64,000 nucleotides of DNA from assembly GCF_000316115.1 (NCBI RefSeq), contig NZ_JH993797.1, forward strand, positions 1,288,486 to 1,352,485, in the 5' to 3' direction. This DNA is from Leptolyngbya sp. PCC 7375. GTDB lineage: Bacteria > Cyanobacteriota > Cyanobacteriia > Phormidesmidales > Phormidesmidaceae. Made by a program: the position numbers and the translations under genes. Positions 1-9,076 of this stretch are shown here, piece after piece; within the stretch, counting starts at the first letter, position 1, and the number at the start of each line of letters is the position of its first letter. The notes beneath the pieces were generated by a model. That model did no database searches. It saw only the letters and a list, made by a program, of their open reading frames with translations, and had not been told where the DNA came from.

Positions 1-135
1 TATGCAATGGAAAATTTTTTTAATAACCCAGAATTAATGGAAAAAATGGGTCAATTTGGAATGATTAAGGCAAGGAAAAATTTTAACTTAGAGCATCAAG
101 TGCGTTGTATAGCAGATGTTTACAAGACTATCTAA
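1..135 (+). CDS. C-terminal tail of a glycosyltransferase (partial)
   Basis: An open frame runs from the window edge to a TAA at 133-135 and gives 44 residues. The pattern NPELMEKMGQFGMIKARKNF followed by a short helix ending VYKTI is the usual C-terminal helix of GT-B (family 4) glycosyltransferases, where a final segment packs back on the N-terminal domain. Only this tail is visible, so the sugar and linkage cannot be stated. It lies 14 bp before a Wzy-like gene in the same direction, which fits an O-antigen or exopolysaccharide operon. The DNA is very AT-rich, like the next gene. The family call rests on a short pattern and is moderately secure. Confidence 0.6.
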   Translation, partial: YAMENFFNNPELMEKMGQFGMIKARKNFNLEHQVRCIADVYKTI

Positions 136-149
136 GATTATAAGAGTTG

Positions 150-1607
150 ATGAATTTATCATTTCAGAGTAGACAGAACTCCTTGTCAAAAAATCGTAGT
201 TACTACATCCTTGCTAGTTTTCTTGTGTTATTGCAAATTACAGGTAGTACTGTAGGCACATTGGCTTTTTATGCGAATCTTTTGCTGGCAGGTATAGTTA
301 TTCTCAAAAGAGATATTCATCAGTATGGCATTCTTTTAATTCTGTTACTTCCTTCTATAGCACTTAGAAATATAGCTGATCTTTCACTTAGTAATGGAAT
401 ATTACGAACAAATCAATATGGTGAAGCTACCTGGTTAGTTTTACCAATTAACTCAATGGTAGCAACCGTAAGTGTTGGAGTTGATTTGTATACTCCATTT
501 ATTGCCAGTTTTGTAGCAACTGGGATACTCTTACTGAGATGTATTAATACTACTTCCTTTAAAAGGAATAATAAGTTTGTTGTGCCAGACATAATTATTT
601 ATGCTTGGATTTTGGCTTTGGCTATAGCCTTTTTATCAACTTTTTATTATTATCTTGAAGATGGAAATACTAAAATTACAGGAATTAAAATTCTGTTGGG
701 TTTGAGTGGATTCTTCTGGGGAATAATATCATCTTATTACTCTAGAGTGGATACCGAAATATCTATAAAATCTCTGATGAGATTTTCAATTATTGGACTA
801 ATTTTATTTTTAGTCGGTGCGGTTCAAAATCAACTTCTTTTATTATTGCCCGGTTTCGCAGGATCTTTGAGTGTTTTCTTTCTGAGAAAATCTAAACCGT
901 TACTTCTACTTTTATCTATTTCTGTAGGACTAATCCTATTGACTCAATATACTTTTACAACTGCATTTTCATTTATCTTAGGGAGCATTTTATCAATTAT
1001 TTTTATTTTTCCAAAATACTTGAGTTTAATGAAATCAAATATCTATAAATTTAGATTTCTCTTAGGAACACTGATGATTTTATTTCCATTCATAGTATTT
1101 TCTACAGTTCAAAAAATCGATACTTATAGCTCTGAAAATATTTTCATTAAGAGACTTTTTGATAAGATTTTTGCTGATAGGTATAATGTTTGGAAAGGCG
1201 TCTACAATCTTATATCTGAACCTCCATATATATTTGTACCTTCAGGACGAAATATATTGGTTGAACATTATGAGCATGGTCATATTAAAGATATCTCTTT
1301 TGGTGCTCATAATTTTCCACTTGAGTGTATAAGACAACTTGGTTGGATATCTGGAGCTATTGCTATTTGTATAGCAATATACGTATTACTGTCTATCTTT
1401 AAAGCTCTAAGGCAAAGCAAAGATCTGAGACTCATGGCACTTATGAGTGGTTATGCTGCATCTAGCTTGATAGCAACAATTACAGGCCATTTTCTAGCAA
1501 GTGATCGCATTGGTTTTTTTTGGTGGAGTTATGGAGGTTTATTAGTGGGTTTGTCGCTCCGCCAACAAATAGATATTATAACTAATATTCGTAGAAATTT
1601 ATATTAA
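150..1607 (+). CDS. Wzy-like O-antigen/exopolysaccharide polymerase or ligase
   Basis: The 485-residue product is an integral membrane protein with roughly ten to twelve hydrophobic segments and a long, less hydrophobic loop near residues 320-385. That loop holds RYNVWKGVYNLI (about residue 342) and GAHNFPLECIRQLGW (about residue 385), the arrangement seen in O-antigen polymerases and ligases of the Wzy_C superfamily. Such enzymes join lipid-linked oligosaccharide repeats on the periplasmic face. I place the start at ATG 150; a TTG at 147 is also in frame. The gene sits among glycosyltransferases and an acyltransferase, as expected for a polysaccharide locus. Its strong AT bias compared with genes beyond 10 kb is typical of transferred surface-antigen genes. 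Polymerase versus ligase cannot be separated here. Confidence 0.72.
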   Translation: MNLSFQSRQNSLSKNRSYYILASFLVLLQITGSTVGTLAFYANLLLAGIVILKRDIHQYGILLILLLPSIALRNIADLSLSNGILRTNQYGEATWLVLPINSMVATVSVGVDLYTPFIASFVATGILLLRCINTTSFKRNNKFVVPDIIIYAWILALAIAFLSTFYYYLEDGNTKITGIKILLGLSGFFWGIISSYYSRVDTEISIKSLMRFSIIGLILFLVGAVQNQLLLLLPGFAGSLSVFFLRKSKPLLLLLSISVGLILLTQYTFTTAFSFILGSILSIIFIFPKYLSLMKSNIYKFRFLLGTLMILFPFIVFSTVQKIDTYSSENIFIKRLFDKIFADRYNVWKGVYNLISEPPYIFVPSGRNILVEHYEHGHIKDISFGAHNFPLECIRQLGWISGAIAICIAIYVLLSIFKALRQSKDLRLMALMSGYAASSLIATITGHFLASDRIGFFWWSYGGLLVGLSLRQQIDIITNIRRNLY

Positions 1608-1850
1608 CAAGTGTGCCTTAAAGCAAGGATCTATACTATTCTTTAGGTATTAATTATGAGCTTAATTAAATCTCTTGTTCCTGAATCAATTAAAAGTGTT
1701 AGGCGAGATTTAATACGATTTTTAGTCGCACCTATGAACTTCCTATATTGTAAAGTTAAAGGAGTTGATTGGGATTATAGTTGGACTTTGAGAGGCTTTC
1801 CTATTTTTATAAAACAACCTAAGTAGGTCAGGCTTGAAAAACTCAGCTAT

Positions 1851-2309
1851 GTGAAGTTGAATAGAGCCAATCACTCTATTGCTAAGGGGCGTTTGAAGAT
1901 GGGTGCACGGTTACGTGTGTTTCTGAGTGCTGAAGAAGATCGCACCTTATATGAACTACGAACGGCTACTACGGTCCCTCAACGGGTTAAAGATCGTGCA
2001 ACCGTCGTTCGCTTAAGCCATCAGGGGATGTATGTCGAGACCATAGCTGAGTTTTTCAAGTGGAATATTCGGACCGTCCGCGAGACCCTTCATCGTTGGC
2101 AAGAGAAGGGATTAGGAGGTCTGTGGGATGCCCCTCGTCCCGGAGCTCAACGCCGTTGGCAACCCGAGGATATGGAGTATCTCGAAACCTGCTTACGTGA
2201 AGAGCAACGGACCTACAATAGCCACCAGTTAGCCCAGAAGTTAAAAACCGAGCGCAATGTCACCTTGAGTGCTGATCATCTCAGACAGATACTCGAAAAA
2301 AGGGGGTGA
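1851..2309 (+). CDS. IS630 transposase, N-terminal DNA-binding frame
   Basis: This 152-residue frame holds the helix-turn-helix region of an IS630 transposase: VVRLSHQGMYVETIAEFFKW, then TVRETLHRWQEKGLGGLWD, and a second winged-helix-like segment near HQLAQKLK and [14 protein letters not shown]. The frame opens with GTG at 1851, and an ATG at 1899 is an alternative start. It ends at TGA 2307-2309, directly after an A6G5 run at 2296-2306. A minus-one shift on that run reads [16 protein letters not shown], which is the expected continuous sequence of the family. The protein is therefore either made by programmed frameshifting or the element carries an indel. Confidence 0.82.
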   Translation: MKLNRANHSIAKGRLKMGARLRVFLSAEEDRTLYELRTATTVPQRVKDRATVVRLSHQGMYVETIAEFFKWNIRTVRETLHRWQEKGLGGLWDAPRPGAQRRWQPEDMEYLETCLREEQRTYNSHQLAQKLKTERNVTLSADHLRQILEKRG

Positions 2310-2968
2310 TTTGGAAGCGAACTCGTCATAGTCACCGTGGCAAACAAGATCCGGTTGAAAAAGCAACTAAGTTAGCGGACCTTGATATGTTGCAGTGGTC
2401 AGCCGCTATCGGAGAGATTGATCTCTATTATCTCGATGAGTCTGGCTTTTGTCTCTGGATGCCCGTGGAATACAGCTACTTTTTTAGGGGTGAGCAGAAG
2501 CGACTTGAACAAACGAAACGTCGGGGAAAACGAATCAGTATTTTAGGTCTCCTCCAGCCCCTAGTGAATTTTGTATATGGTCTAGTCGTCGGGAGTTTCG
2601 ATGGAGACCGCTACATCACCATGATGGAGGAACAAGCCCGTCAAGCGAAACAACAACTGGATAAAACCGGTCGGATTCGAGTGATTGTTCAAGACAATGG
2701 GCCAGTTCATACCAGCAAAAAAGTGAAAGCAAAATGGGCGGAATGGGAAGCCCAAGGGCTTTATTTCTTCTTTCTACCGAAATACTGTTCAGAGTTGAAT
2801 CCGATTGAAACCGAGTGGCATCAGCTCAAAACCCATGAACTGAATGGCCAAATGTTCGATTATGAACTCGACCTAGCCTATGCCGTGATAGAGGGTGTTG
2901 AGACTAGAGCTGAGGCCGGAGGCTATGAGGCAGAACGATTTCGATTCCCGTCACAATTAGCGACTTAA
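2306..2968 (+). CDS. IS630 transposase, DDE catalytic frame
   Basis: This frame encodes the catalytic half of the transposase. The three acidic motifs are present in order: [25 protein letters not shown] and ELNPIETEW, matching the D-D-E triad of the IS630/Tc1-mariner superfamily with the usual 34-residue class of spacing. The annotated start is GTG 2306, overlapping the stop of the upstream frame by four bases; natural expression is more likely by minus-one frameshifting from that frame than by separate initiation. The frame closes with TAA at 2966-2968, about 40 bp before the right end. All catalytic residues are intact, so the element could still be active if the frames are joined. Confidence 0.87.
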   Translation: MIWKRTRHSHRGKQDPVEKATKLADLDMLQWSAAIGEIDLYYLDESGFCLWMPVEYSYFFRGEQKRLEQTKRRGKRISILGLLQPLVNFVYGLVVGSFDGDRYITMMEEQARQAKQQLDKTGRIRVIVQDNGPVHTSKKVKAKWAEWEAQGLYFFFLPKYCSELNPIETEWHQLKTHELNGQMFDYELDLAYAVIEGVETRAEAGGYEAERFRFPSQLAT

Positions 2969-3534
2969 TGATGCGTTACATACATGCAGGTTTCTACCCT
3001 TGGCTACTTAATTCAAAGATAGAAATTGGTAAACGTTTTTATGCTGTTAGCAAGATGAGTTGGAACTCTTTAGGTGTATTTCAACCAGTTTTTATTCACA
3101 CATTTGGTATTGGCAGCCAAATTATCATTGGCGATGATGTTGGAATCAGTGGCTGCACAATTACAGCTCTAGAAAAAATCACAATAGGAAATCGAGTTTT
3201 AGTCGGCTCAGGGGTGTTGATTACAGATAATGACGGTCACTCTGTCAACCCAATAGATCGACATATTAGTAATGACATCGCTGTTAAGCCAATTGTTATT
3301 GGCGATGATGTCTTTATAGGTGCTAGAGCCATCATCCTTAAAGGGGTCACCATTGGTAATGGAGCAGTCATTGGTGCTGGCGCTGTTGTTACCAAAGATG
3401 TTCCTGCTTACGGAATTGTTGCTGGTAATCCGGCTAAGGCAGTAGGCGACTCTCGGAGAGCAGTTTTGGAGCATCGAGCTGAAAAGCTCTCATAAAATAT
3501 GTAGTAATTATTAGCTATTTTATATAAGCTTACT

Positions 3535-4776
3535 ATGGCGCTAAAACAAAAGCACTCGTCATCGGACTACGTTTTATACATTGGTAGCTATCTAAACAGT
3601 AAAATTGTTGAGCAGAGAGGGCTACCAACATTTAATGTTGCTGGTTCGAACCGTATGCATCGCTTGGCCAACGCATTACGAACCGCTAATCAAAACGTAA
3701 TGATTGTTTCTCCAGCAGCTAGTTTGCGGATGAAATGGACAGGTAAGTTATTTCACATAGCTAGTATTGCAAAAACGGGTCATGTACCAGTATTCTTTTG
3801 TCCTGCCTTTGGTCTGCCTGTTATTAACTCCTTATTGGAAACAATTACACTTTTATGGTCAATCATATTAATCTCTAGACGGGTTAACGTAAAAACGGCA
3901 ATAGTTTACAACTTTAACCCTGCTTTAGTAGTAATCAGTCTATTCCTAAAATATATTCTTGGTATTCGTATCTTTAACAATATTGAGGATGTCTCTAGAC
4001 CTAAGCTTGATGACTGGAGAAAAACAACAGAGGTACGACCATTACAGCAAATTATATTTTCAACATGTATGGATATAATTGCTAACTTGTCTGAGGGGTT
4101 AGTTATTCCAACCAAACGTTTTTTGCCAGACTTACCAACAAATAAACCTGCTCTAGTAATATCTGGGTGTATGCCCTTGAATAAAATCTCCAACGATTTT
4201 CAAAAAGTAAAATATCCTATCAATATTTTGTTCTCTGGAAAAATTGAGTTTGAGCATGGAATTCATTTTTTTATAGATTCATTAGAGCAACTTCAGTCCG
4301 ATCTGGAATGCAATATAAACGATAACTTAGTTATCAATATTTGTGGTGCTGGAACAAAAACAGACTGGTTAACAGAGAAGATAGATAGCTTAAAAGATTT
4401 GCCAATCAACTATTTTGGGTTTGTAAGTACTGAACAATATCAAGACTTGCTACAGTCAGCTGATATTTGTGTGGCATTACAAAATCCTCAAGGCCGTTAC
4501 AGTAATTACAAAACTCCCTCAAAAGTTTATGAGTATCTAGGCCATGGAAAACTTGTAGTAGCTACCCCTGTTGGTGATCTTCCAAATTTGCCTACTCAGG
4601 TCATTGATCTATGTGATTCTGACATTCGAAGCTCGTTGAAGCAAATTTTGCGAAAGCTGGTTATTAATACTGCAATTATCCAGAAACGTAGAGAGTTGAC
4701 TGTTAAATATGCTAGAGAAAATTTTAGTTTTCCTGAGGTAGGAAATACTCTGAAAGCATTTGTTTTAGCTGAATAG
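3535..4776 (+). CDS. Family 4 glycosyltransferase
   Basis: The 413-residue protein has the two Rossmann-like halves of a GT-B enzyme. The N-terminal half carries GSNRMHRLANALRTANQNV and a hydrophobic membrane-associating stretch around residues 100-145. The C-terminal half opens with NILFSGKIEFEHGIHFFIDS and carries TPSKVYEYLGHGKLVVATPV, where the conserved glutamate-containing EX7E-type donor-binding motif is usually found. It probably adds one sugar to a lipid-linked glycan at the inner membrane; donor and acceptor cannot be read from sequence. The start ATG at 3535 has no strong Shine-Dalgarno. It is 39 bp downstream of the interrupted acyltransferase and continues the same transcription unit, so the IS may reduce its expression. 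Confidence 0.8.
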   Translation: MALKQKHSSSDYVLYIGSYLNSKIVEQRGLPTFNVAGSNRMHRLANALRTANQNVMIVSPAASLRMKWTGKLFHIASIAKTGHVPVFFCPAFGLPVINSLLETITLLWSIILISRRVNVKTAIVYNFNPALVVISLFLKYILGIRIFNNIEDVSRPKLDDWRKTTEVRPLQQIIFSTCMDIIANLSEGLVIPTKRFLPDLPTNKPALVISGCMPLNKISNDFQKVKYPINILFSGKIEFEHGIHFFIDSLEQLQSDLECNINDNLVINICGAGTKTDWLTEKIDSLKDLPINYFGFVSTEQYQDLLQSADICVALQNPQGRYSNYKTPSKVYEYLGHGKLVVATPVGDLPNLPTQVIDLCDSDIRSSLKQILRKLVINTAIIQKRRELTVKYARENFSFPEVGNTLKAFVLAE

Positions 4777-4819
4777 TGAGTCAATAGTATTTATAGAGTT
4801 TTCTGCTAAAACCGTCAAA

Positions 4820-5896
4820 ATGAATAAGAAAATCACTGATATTGCTATTTCTTGGCATCGTCTTCCGCCATATGCAGCTCATCTGATTACAGCCGGTATT
4901 AAAGCAGTTGATTTGTCTGTTCATGTCGTCGCTTCCAAACCACTGAATTTACTCGCAGAAGTAGAGGGAGTTATTAGTCAACCAATCTATTGGATTGACT
5001 CTAGTGGTGATTGCTCTTGGGCTAGTCTAGGTCTTCCAGTCCCTAAACTTTTTTTTCAAGCTGGCTGGCTCAGCCCAGCCTTTAAACGACTTGGTATGGA
5101 AGTAAAACAAGCAGGTGGTAGAGTTGTTTGTTTTTCGGACAATAGTTGGAAAAATACACCAAGGCAATGGTTAGGTTCCTTAGGTTTTCGAGCAAAATAT
5201 CTTAAACAGTTTGATGCTGTCTGGGTTCCTGGTCGATCTGGAACTAATCTAATGGAATTCTATGGCGTGCCAAAAGATAAAATCTATCAAGGTATGTATG
5301 GTTCTAATCCGAACGTTTTTACTCCTGGTATATCTTTGGAAGAAAGGCCTAAAAGATTTATTTTTGTCGGTCAACTTATAGAACGCAAAGGTGTTTCTAC
5401 TCTGCTCGAAGCATTTCAAAAATTTCGTCAACAATTCCCTGATTGGAAACTGCATATAATTGGTGGTGGTCCGCTAGAACTGCCCTTAGACGACTCTCAA
5501 ATCGATTGTGAAGGCTTTAGCTCGCCACATCGTGTTGCAGAAGCTATGCGCAATAGTCGTTTTCTAATTCTACCTAGTTTGGAAGATCACTGGGGACTTG
5601 TTGTCCATGAAGCTGCCTGTTCGGGTTGCGGCCTTATTGTCAGCGAAGCAGTAGGTGCTGCCCCAGATCTAGTAAATAAAGACAATGGGTATGCTTTTAA
5701 GCCTAGCTCTGTAGAGTCTTTAACAACAGCCCTCACTGAAGCAGCCAAGAAAGATGTTAGGCAACTGCAGATAGCACATAAGACTAGTTTGTCTTTAGCA
5801 AGCCAATTTGGGACTAATATTTGGCCAGAGGTCTTTAAGACAATTATCAATGATTTAGGGGCGAACCATCAAAGACACGCTGTTTCCACCCTTTAG
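4820..5896 (+). CDS. Family 4 glycosyltransferase
   Basis: This 358-residue GT-B enzyme shows AVWVPGRSGTNLMEFYGVP at the end of its acceptor domain, FIFVGQLIERKGVSTLLEAF at the start of the donor domain, then LHIIGGGPLELP and LPSLEDHWGLVVHEAACSGC, with the two glutamates of the EX7E motif. These features match retaining glycosyltransferases of family 4. It starts at ATG 4820, 43 bp after the previous gene. Context suggests assembly of the same glycan. There is no signal peptide or clear transmembrane segment, consistent with a cytosolic or peripheral enzyme. Sugar specificity is unknown. Confidence 0.83.
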   Translation: MNKKITDIAISWHRLPPYAAHLITAGIKAVDLSVHVVASKPLNLLAEVEGVISQPIYWIDSSGDCSWASLGLPVPKLFFQAGWLSPAFKRLGMEVKQAGGRVVCFSDNSWKNTPRQWLGSLGFRAKYLKQFDAVWVPGRSGTNLMEFYGVPKDKIYQGMYGSNPNVFTPGISLEERPKRFIFVGQLIERKGVSTLLEAFQKFRQQFPDWKLHIIGGGPLELPLDDSQIDCEGFSSPHRVAEAMRNSRFLILPSLEDHWGLVVHEAACSGCGLIVSEAVGAAPDLVNKDNGYAFKPSSVESLTTALTEAAKKDVRQLQIAHKTSLSLASQFGTNIWPEVFKTIINDLGANHQRHAVSTL

Positions 5897-5938
5897 TTTG
5901 AAAATCGATCATTTTTCAAACGTAAGATTGCATAACTC

Positions 5939-7144
5939 ATGACACTCAAAATCTTACATATAATTCCTTCAGTATCTGCTGTTCGAGGAGGGCCTAGCAA
6001 AGCCATTTTTGAAATGGTAGCATCCCTGCAGGCACACAAAGATCTAGACGTTGAAATCGCGACTACCAACGATGATGGTCCGAACTTACTAGATGTACCA
6101 TTAAATCAAAAAACATATTACAACGATACGCCTGTCTGGTTTTTTCCTCGTTTCTCTCCCTCTAGTACACCTATCCGAGAGTTTGCATTTTCCTTTGCCC
6201 TAACAAAATGGCTATGGCAAAATATCCAGAACTATGACTTAGTTCATGTTCATGCTATCTTTTCATATCCTCCTACTGTAGCCATGGCAATTGCTCGCCA
6301 GAAGGGCGTGCCATATATCGTGAGACCGCTAGGCCAGCTGTGTGAATGGTCATTGGCACAAAGCGCACGACGCAAGGAGATATATTTAGACCTAATTGAA
6401 CGGGAAAACCTAAATAGCTGTCAGTATTTACATCTAACCTCTTGTCAAGAACAAGAAGAATTTAATCGTCTCGACTTCAGAAGCGACAGCTTTATCCTAC
6501 CCCACGGGCTAAATGTTTCTCAGCAAGTAGACAATTCTAGAGAGCTTCTGCGTGAGCACTTCAATCTACCTCATGATGAGCCGATTGTGTTGTTTCTATC
6601 TCGTATACATCCCAAAAAAGGGCTTGATCATCTGATTCCTGCACTGAAGTCAATTACTGCCAAAAGATTTACATTTATCCTGGCAGGTAATGGAGACCCT
6701 GACTATGAACAACAAGTTCGTGAACTTATTCATAGTAACGGCTTGCAAGATAGAACTATTATGCCTGGATTTGTAGAAGGTAAGCTGAAAGAATTATTAT
6801 TGCAAGGTTCAGACGTATTCGCACTCACATCTTATTCTGAAAACTTTGGAGTAGCTGTTTTAGAGGCACTCGCAGCTGGAACCCCTGCTTTAGTCACTCC
6901 TGGGGTGGCTTTAGCCAATGAAGTCCAAAAAAATCAGTTAGGGTATGTTGTGCCTCAAAGTAAGACTGATATTGCTGAAGCTTTACAGACTTATTTTGAA
7001 GCAACCCCAGAATTTAAAGATGGTCTGAGCAAGCGTGCTTATGACTTTGTTGTTGATAACTACAGCTGGACCACGATATCAGAAAAGCTCAAAACAATTT
7101 ATCAGAATATTCTAAATATCAATTCTGTGTCTGATTATGCTTAA
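5939..7144 (+). CDS. Family 4 glycosyltransferase
   Basis: The 401-residue product begins with KILHIIPSVSAVRGGPSKAI, the glycine-rich N-terminal loop of GT4 enzymes. The donor half has VLFLSRIHPKKGLDHLIPAL, FILAGNGDPDYEQQVRELI and SENFGVAVLEALAAGTPALV, which contains a clear EX7E motif. It is most likely a retaining transferase that uses a nucleotide sugar. Its last eight bases overlap the start of the next gene, so the two are probably translationally coupled. No unusual feature is visible; length is normal. Confidence 0.86.
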   Translation: MTLKILHIIPSVSAVRGGPSKAIFEMVASLQAHKDLDVEIATTNDDGPNLLDVPLNQKTYYNDTPVWFFPRFSPSSTPIREFAFSFALTKWLWQNIQNYDLVHVHAIFSYPPTVAMAIARQKGVPYIVRPLGQLCEWSLAQSARRKEIYLDLIERENLNSCQYLHLTSCQEQEEFNRLDFRSDSFILPHGLNVSQQVDNSRELLREHFNLPHDEPIVLFLSRIHPKKGLDHLIPALKSITAKRFTFILAGNGDPDYEQQVRELIHSNGLQDRTIMPGFVEGKLKELLLQGSDVFALTSYSENFGVAVLEALAAGTPALVTPGVALANEVQKNQLGYVVPQSKTDIAEALQTYFEATPEFKDGLSKRAYDFVVDNYSWTTISEKLKTIYQNILNINSVSDYA

Positions 7145-7898
7145 TCAAATTACTCCTGTTATTCTTACCTATAACGAAGAACCCAATATCGAGCGTACTC
7201 TGAAAAAACTTGATTGGGCTGAACGTATTATTGTTGTTGATAGCTTTAGCACAGACGCAACTTTAGATATTCTCACTAAATACCCCAAGGTGGATGTATT
7301 CAAGCGCAAGTTTGATAGTCATTCCCCCCAATGGAACTATGGTTTAGACCAAGTAGAAACTGATTGGATTCTTTCTTTAGACTCAGATTATGTGCTACCC
7401 GATGAACTAATAGCCGAGATAGCTGAATTGAACCCTGAAGACAGTGTAGACGGCTATTTTGCTCGGTTCAAATATTGCGTATTTGGTAAACCCTTGCGAG
7501 GAACAATTTTACCTCCTCGCCAGATTCTTTCACGAAAAGATCGTAGCTCATATATTAATGATGGACATACCCAGCTGCTACAGGTTAAAGGTGAATCTGG
7601 CTACTTAAAAAATTACATCCATCACGATGATCGTAAAGCTCTGAGCCGCTGGTTATGGGCACAAGATCGATATATGCTAATTGAAGTAGATAAATTACGC
7701 CACACACCGAATAGTGAGCTGAGTCTAGGCGATCGTATTCGCAAATGGAAAGTTCTAGCTCCATTTATCATTCTGCTTTACTGTCTCATTCTCAGAGGCG
7801 GTATTCTTGATGGCTGGTACGGTTATTACTATGCGTTTCAGCGCATGTTTGCTGAAATATTACTCTCTTTGCGCCTTATAGAAAAAGAGTTCAGATAG
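7137..7898 (+). CDS. Family 2 glycosyltransferase with C-terminal membrane segment
   Basis: The 253-residue protein has the GT-A features of family 2: PVILTYNEEPNIERTLKKL at the N-terminus, IIVVDSFSTDATLDIL, and the metal-binding DSD in WILSLDSDYVLPDE near residue 82. It resembles WaaE/KdtX-type transferases acting on LPS core or exopolysaccharide. A hydrophobic stretch near residues 205-235 (FIILLYCLILRGGILDGW) would anchor it to the membrane. It starts at ATG 7137 within the end of the upstream GT4 gene. A decayed second copy of its C-terminus lies at 8869-8946. Confidence 0.85.
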   Translation: MLNQITPVILTYNEEPNIERTLKKLDWAERIIVVDSFSTDATLDILTKYPKVDVFKRKFDSHSPQWNYGLDQVETDWILSLDSDYVLPDELIAEIAELNPEDSVDGYFARFKYCVFGKPLRGTILPPRQILSRKDRSSYINDGHTQLLQVKGESGYLKNYIHHDDRKALSRWLWAQDRYMLIEVDKLRHTPNSELSLGDRIRKWKVLAPFIILLYCLILRGGILDGWYGYYYAFQRMFAEILLSLRLIEKEFR

Positions 7899-7960
7899 TG
7901 ACAGGATTTTATTGAAGCCTTGGAATGATTTTATGTCACTTATTTTTTGAGAGAAAAAAT

Positions 7961-8779
7961 ATGATGTTGCGTAAGCTAGCTGAGCGATTAAGTCGTGAAA
8001 AAATTTTTATTCGGAGATTGCCCTCGAAGTTTTCGAAGACTCCTTTATTTGTTAGTCCTGATGCTCAATTGAAGTATCTTAAACTAGGGGTTAAAGCTTT
8101 TGATAAAGAACTTCTTGATATAACATTAGAATGTGTCAACAAAGGCGATGTTGTTTGGGATATTGGGGCTAATGTAGGTGTATTCACCTTTGCTGCTGCT
8201 AGTATTATTGGTACAAAAGGCCGTGTTCTATCTGTTGAACCAGATATATGGTTAGCAAACTTAATTCAAAAATCAACTAGGCTTCGAGAAAATCAAAACC
8301 TATCTGTAGATGTACTGCCAGCAGCTATCGCTAATAACTGTAGCATTGAAACTTTTTTGGTAGCCGCTCGTGGAAGAGCTTCAAATGTTTTAGCTAAAGC
8401 AGGTGGACGTTCTCAAATGGGTGGATATCGTGAGAAAAATTTTGTCCCCACTTTTAGTTTAGATGAGCTGCTAAAAATTTCTGAGAAGCCTAATTTCATC
8501 AAAATTGATGTTGAAGGAGCTGAAGTAAGCGTTCTTAAAGGTGCTAAGAAAATATTGTCTGAGTCTCGACCTGTAATTTACTGTGAGGTTGGTCCAGAAT
8601 ATAGAGCAGAAGTTACAGAGATATTTCATTCTTTCCAATATAAAGTCTTTGATGGAAACTTGTCTAAAGTCTCAAGATTTGACAATGAAAAATGTGCTTT
8701 CAATACTTTGGCTTATCCTACTGAATCCTTAGAAATGAATAGCTCTAACCTACCGCGAATCTCAGATCCACGTACTTGA
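7961..8779 (+). CDS. FkbM-family methyltransferase
   Basis: The protein carries the SAM-binding signature VVWDIGANVGVFTFAAA followed by VLSVEPD, and the FkbM C-terminal motif NFIKIDVEGAEVSVLKGA. Family members O-methylate hydroxyl groups on sugars or other small molecules, so a role in capping or decorating the local glycan is likely. I chose ATG 7961, preceded by GAGAG with good spacing; an in-frame ATG at 7925 would add twelve residues without a visible ribosome site. This gives 272 residues. It is the last intact gene of the polysaccharide block. Confidence 0.85.
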   Translation: MMLRKLAERLSREKIFIRRLPSKFSKTPLFVSPDAQLKYLKLGVKAFDKELLDITLECVNKGDVVWDIGANVGVFTFAAASIIGTKGRVLSVEPDIWLANLIQKSTRLRENQNLSVDVLPAAIANNCSIETFLVAARGRASNVLAKAGGRSQMGGYREKNFVPTFSLDELLKISEKPNFIKIDVEGAEVSVLKGAKKILSESRPVIYCEVGPEYRAEVTEIFHSFQYKVFDGNLSKVSRFDNEKCAFNTLAYPTESLEMNSSNLPRISDPRT

Positions 8780-8868
8780 TAAGAATTTCTATTCTGATAG
8801 TATTCAATCGTGTGTTCTACTCTCATAGTCTTTGTCTCATTTCCAAAGTTAATATTCTTGATAATTAG

Positions 8869-8946
8869 TACAGTTGGTGTCATGCATTTCAACAAATGTT
8901 TGCTGAGCTACTACTATCACTACGGTTAATTGAAAAAGAAGCATAA
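8869..8946 (+). pseudogene. Remnant of a GT2 glycosyltransferase C-terminus
   Basis: A frame ending at TAA 8944-8946 reads HAFQQMFAELLLSLRLIEKE, which closely matches the last residues of the glycosyltransferase ending at 7898 (YAFQRMFAEILLSLRLIEKE). Upstream of it the similarity fades and an in-frame TAG lies at 8866-8868. This is the 3' end of a related gene whose body has been lost. It implies that a second GT2 gene once stood after the FkbM gene. Identification rests on about 20 matching residues, which is convincing given the position. Confidence 0.75.
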
Positions 8947-9076
8947 GCAAAGAACAAACAATTGCTTGCCCGAAGACGTTCGTTTAGCCAATCAATTCCA
9001 ACACCACAGTGGCAACTAACTAACCGTCTGGATTAAAGTACAGTAGTGTCAATCTACTGTTGCAGTATTCAGAACC

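Larger units (their letters stand above)
1822..3008 (+). mobile_element. IS630-family insertion sequence, 1,187 bp, TA target duplication
   Basis: The element is bounded by TA dinucleotides at 1820-1821 and 3009-3010, the target duplication usual for IS630/Tc1-type elements. The ends form an imperfect inverted repeat: both begin AGTAG, then share AGG, T, and GAAA at matching offsets (15 of the first 26 positions). Removing the element and one TA restores an intact acyltransferase frame, which fixes the ends independently of the repeat. Inside are two overlapping frames encoding the N-terminal DNA-binding part and the DDE catalytic part of the transposase. The length is normal for the family. 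Confidence 0.92.
1656..3495 (+). pseudogene. Hexapeptide-repeat acyltransferase interrupted by an IS630 element
   Basis: The 5' part (ATG 1656 to 1821) encodes 55 residues ending GFPIFIKQP, and the 3' part (3011-3495) encodes SKIEIGKRF onward. Deleting 1822-3008 plus one TA joins them exactly in frame (P-N-S-K-I-E-I-G) and gives a 216-residue protein. The restored C-terminal half has left-handed beta-helix hexapeptide repeats ([39 protein letters not shown]) and the closing AGNPAKAV motif of sugar O-acyltransferases. The likely role was O-acetylation of a glycan subunit. An ATG at 2968 inside the element allows a truncated product of 175 residues starting with 14 residues of element origin; it lacks the N-terminal region and its function is doubtful. 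The reading frame is otherwise undamaged, so the insertion looks recent. Confidence 0.92.

Noticed and set aside
3208..3474. Open frame on the minus strand within the acyltransferase gene
   Set aside because: It lies opposite a conserved hexapeptide-repeat coding region and has no recognisable content.
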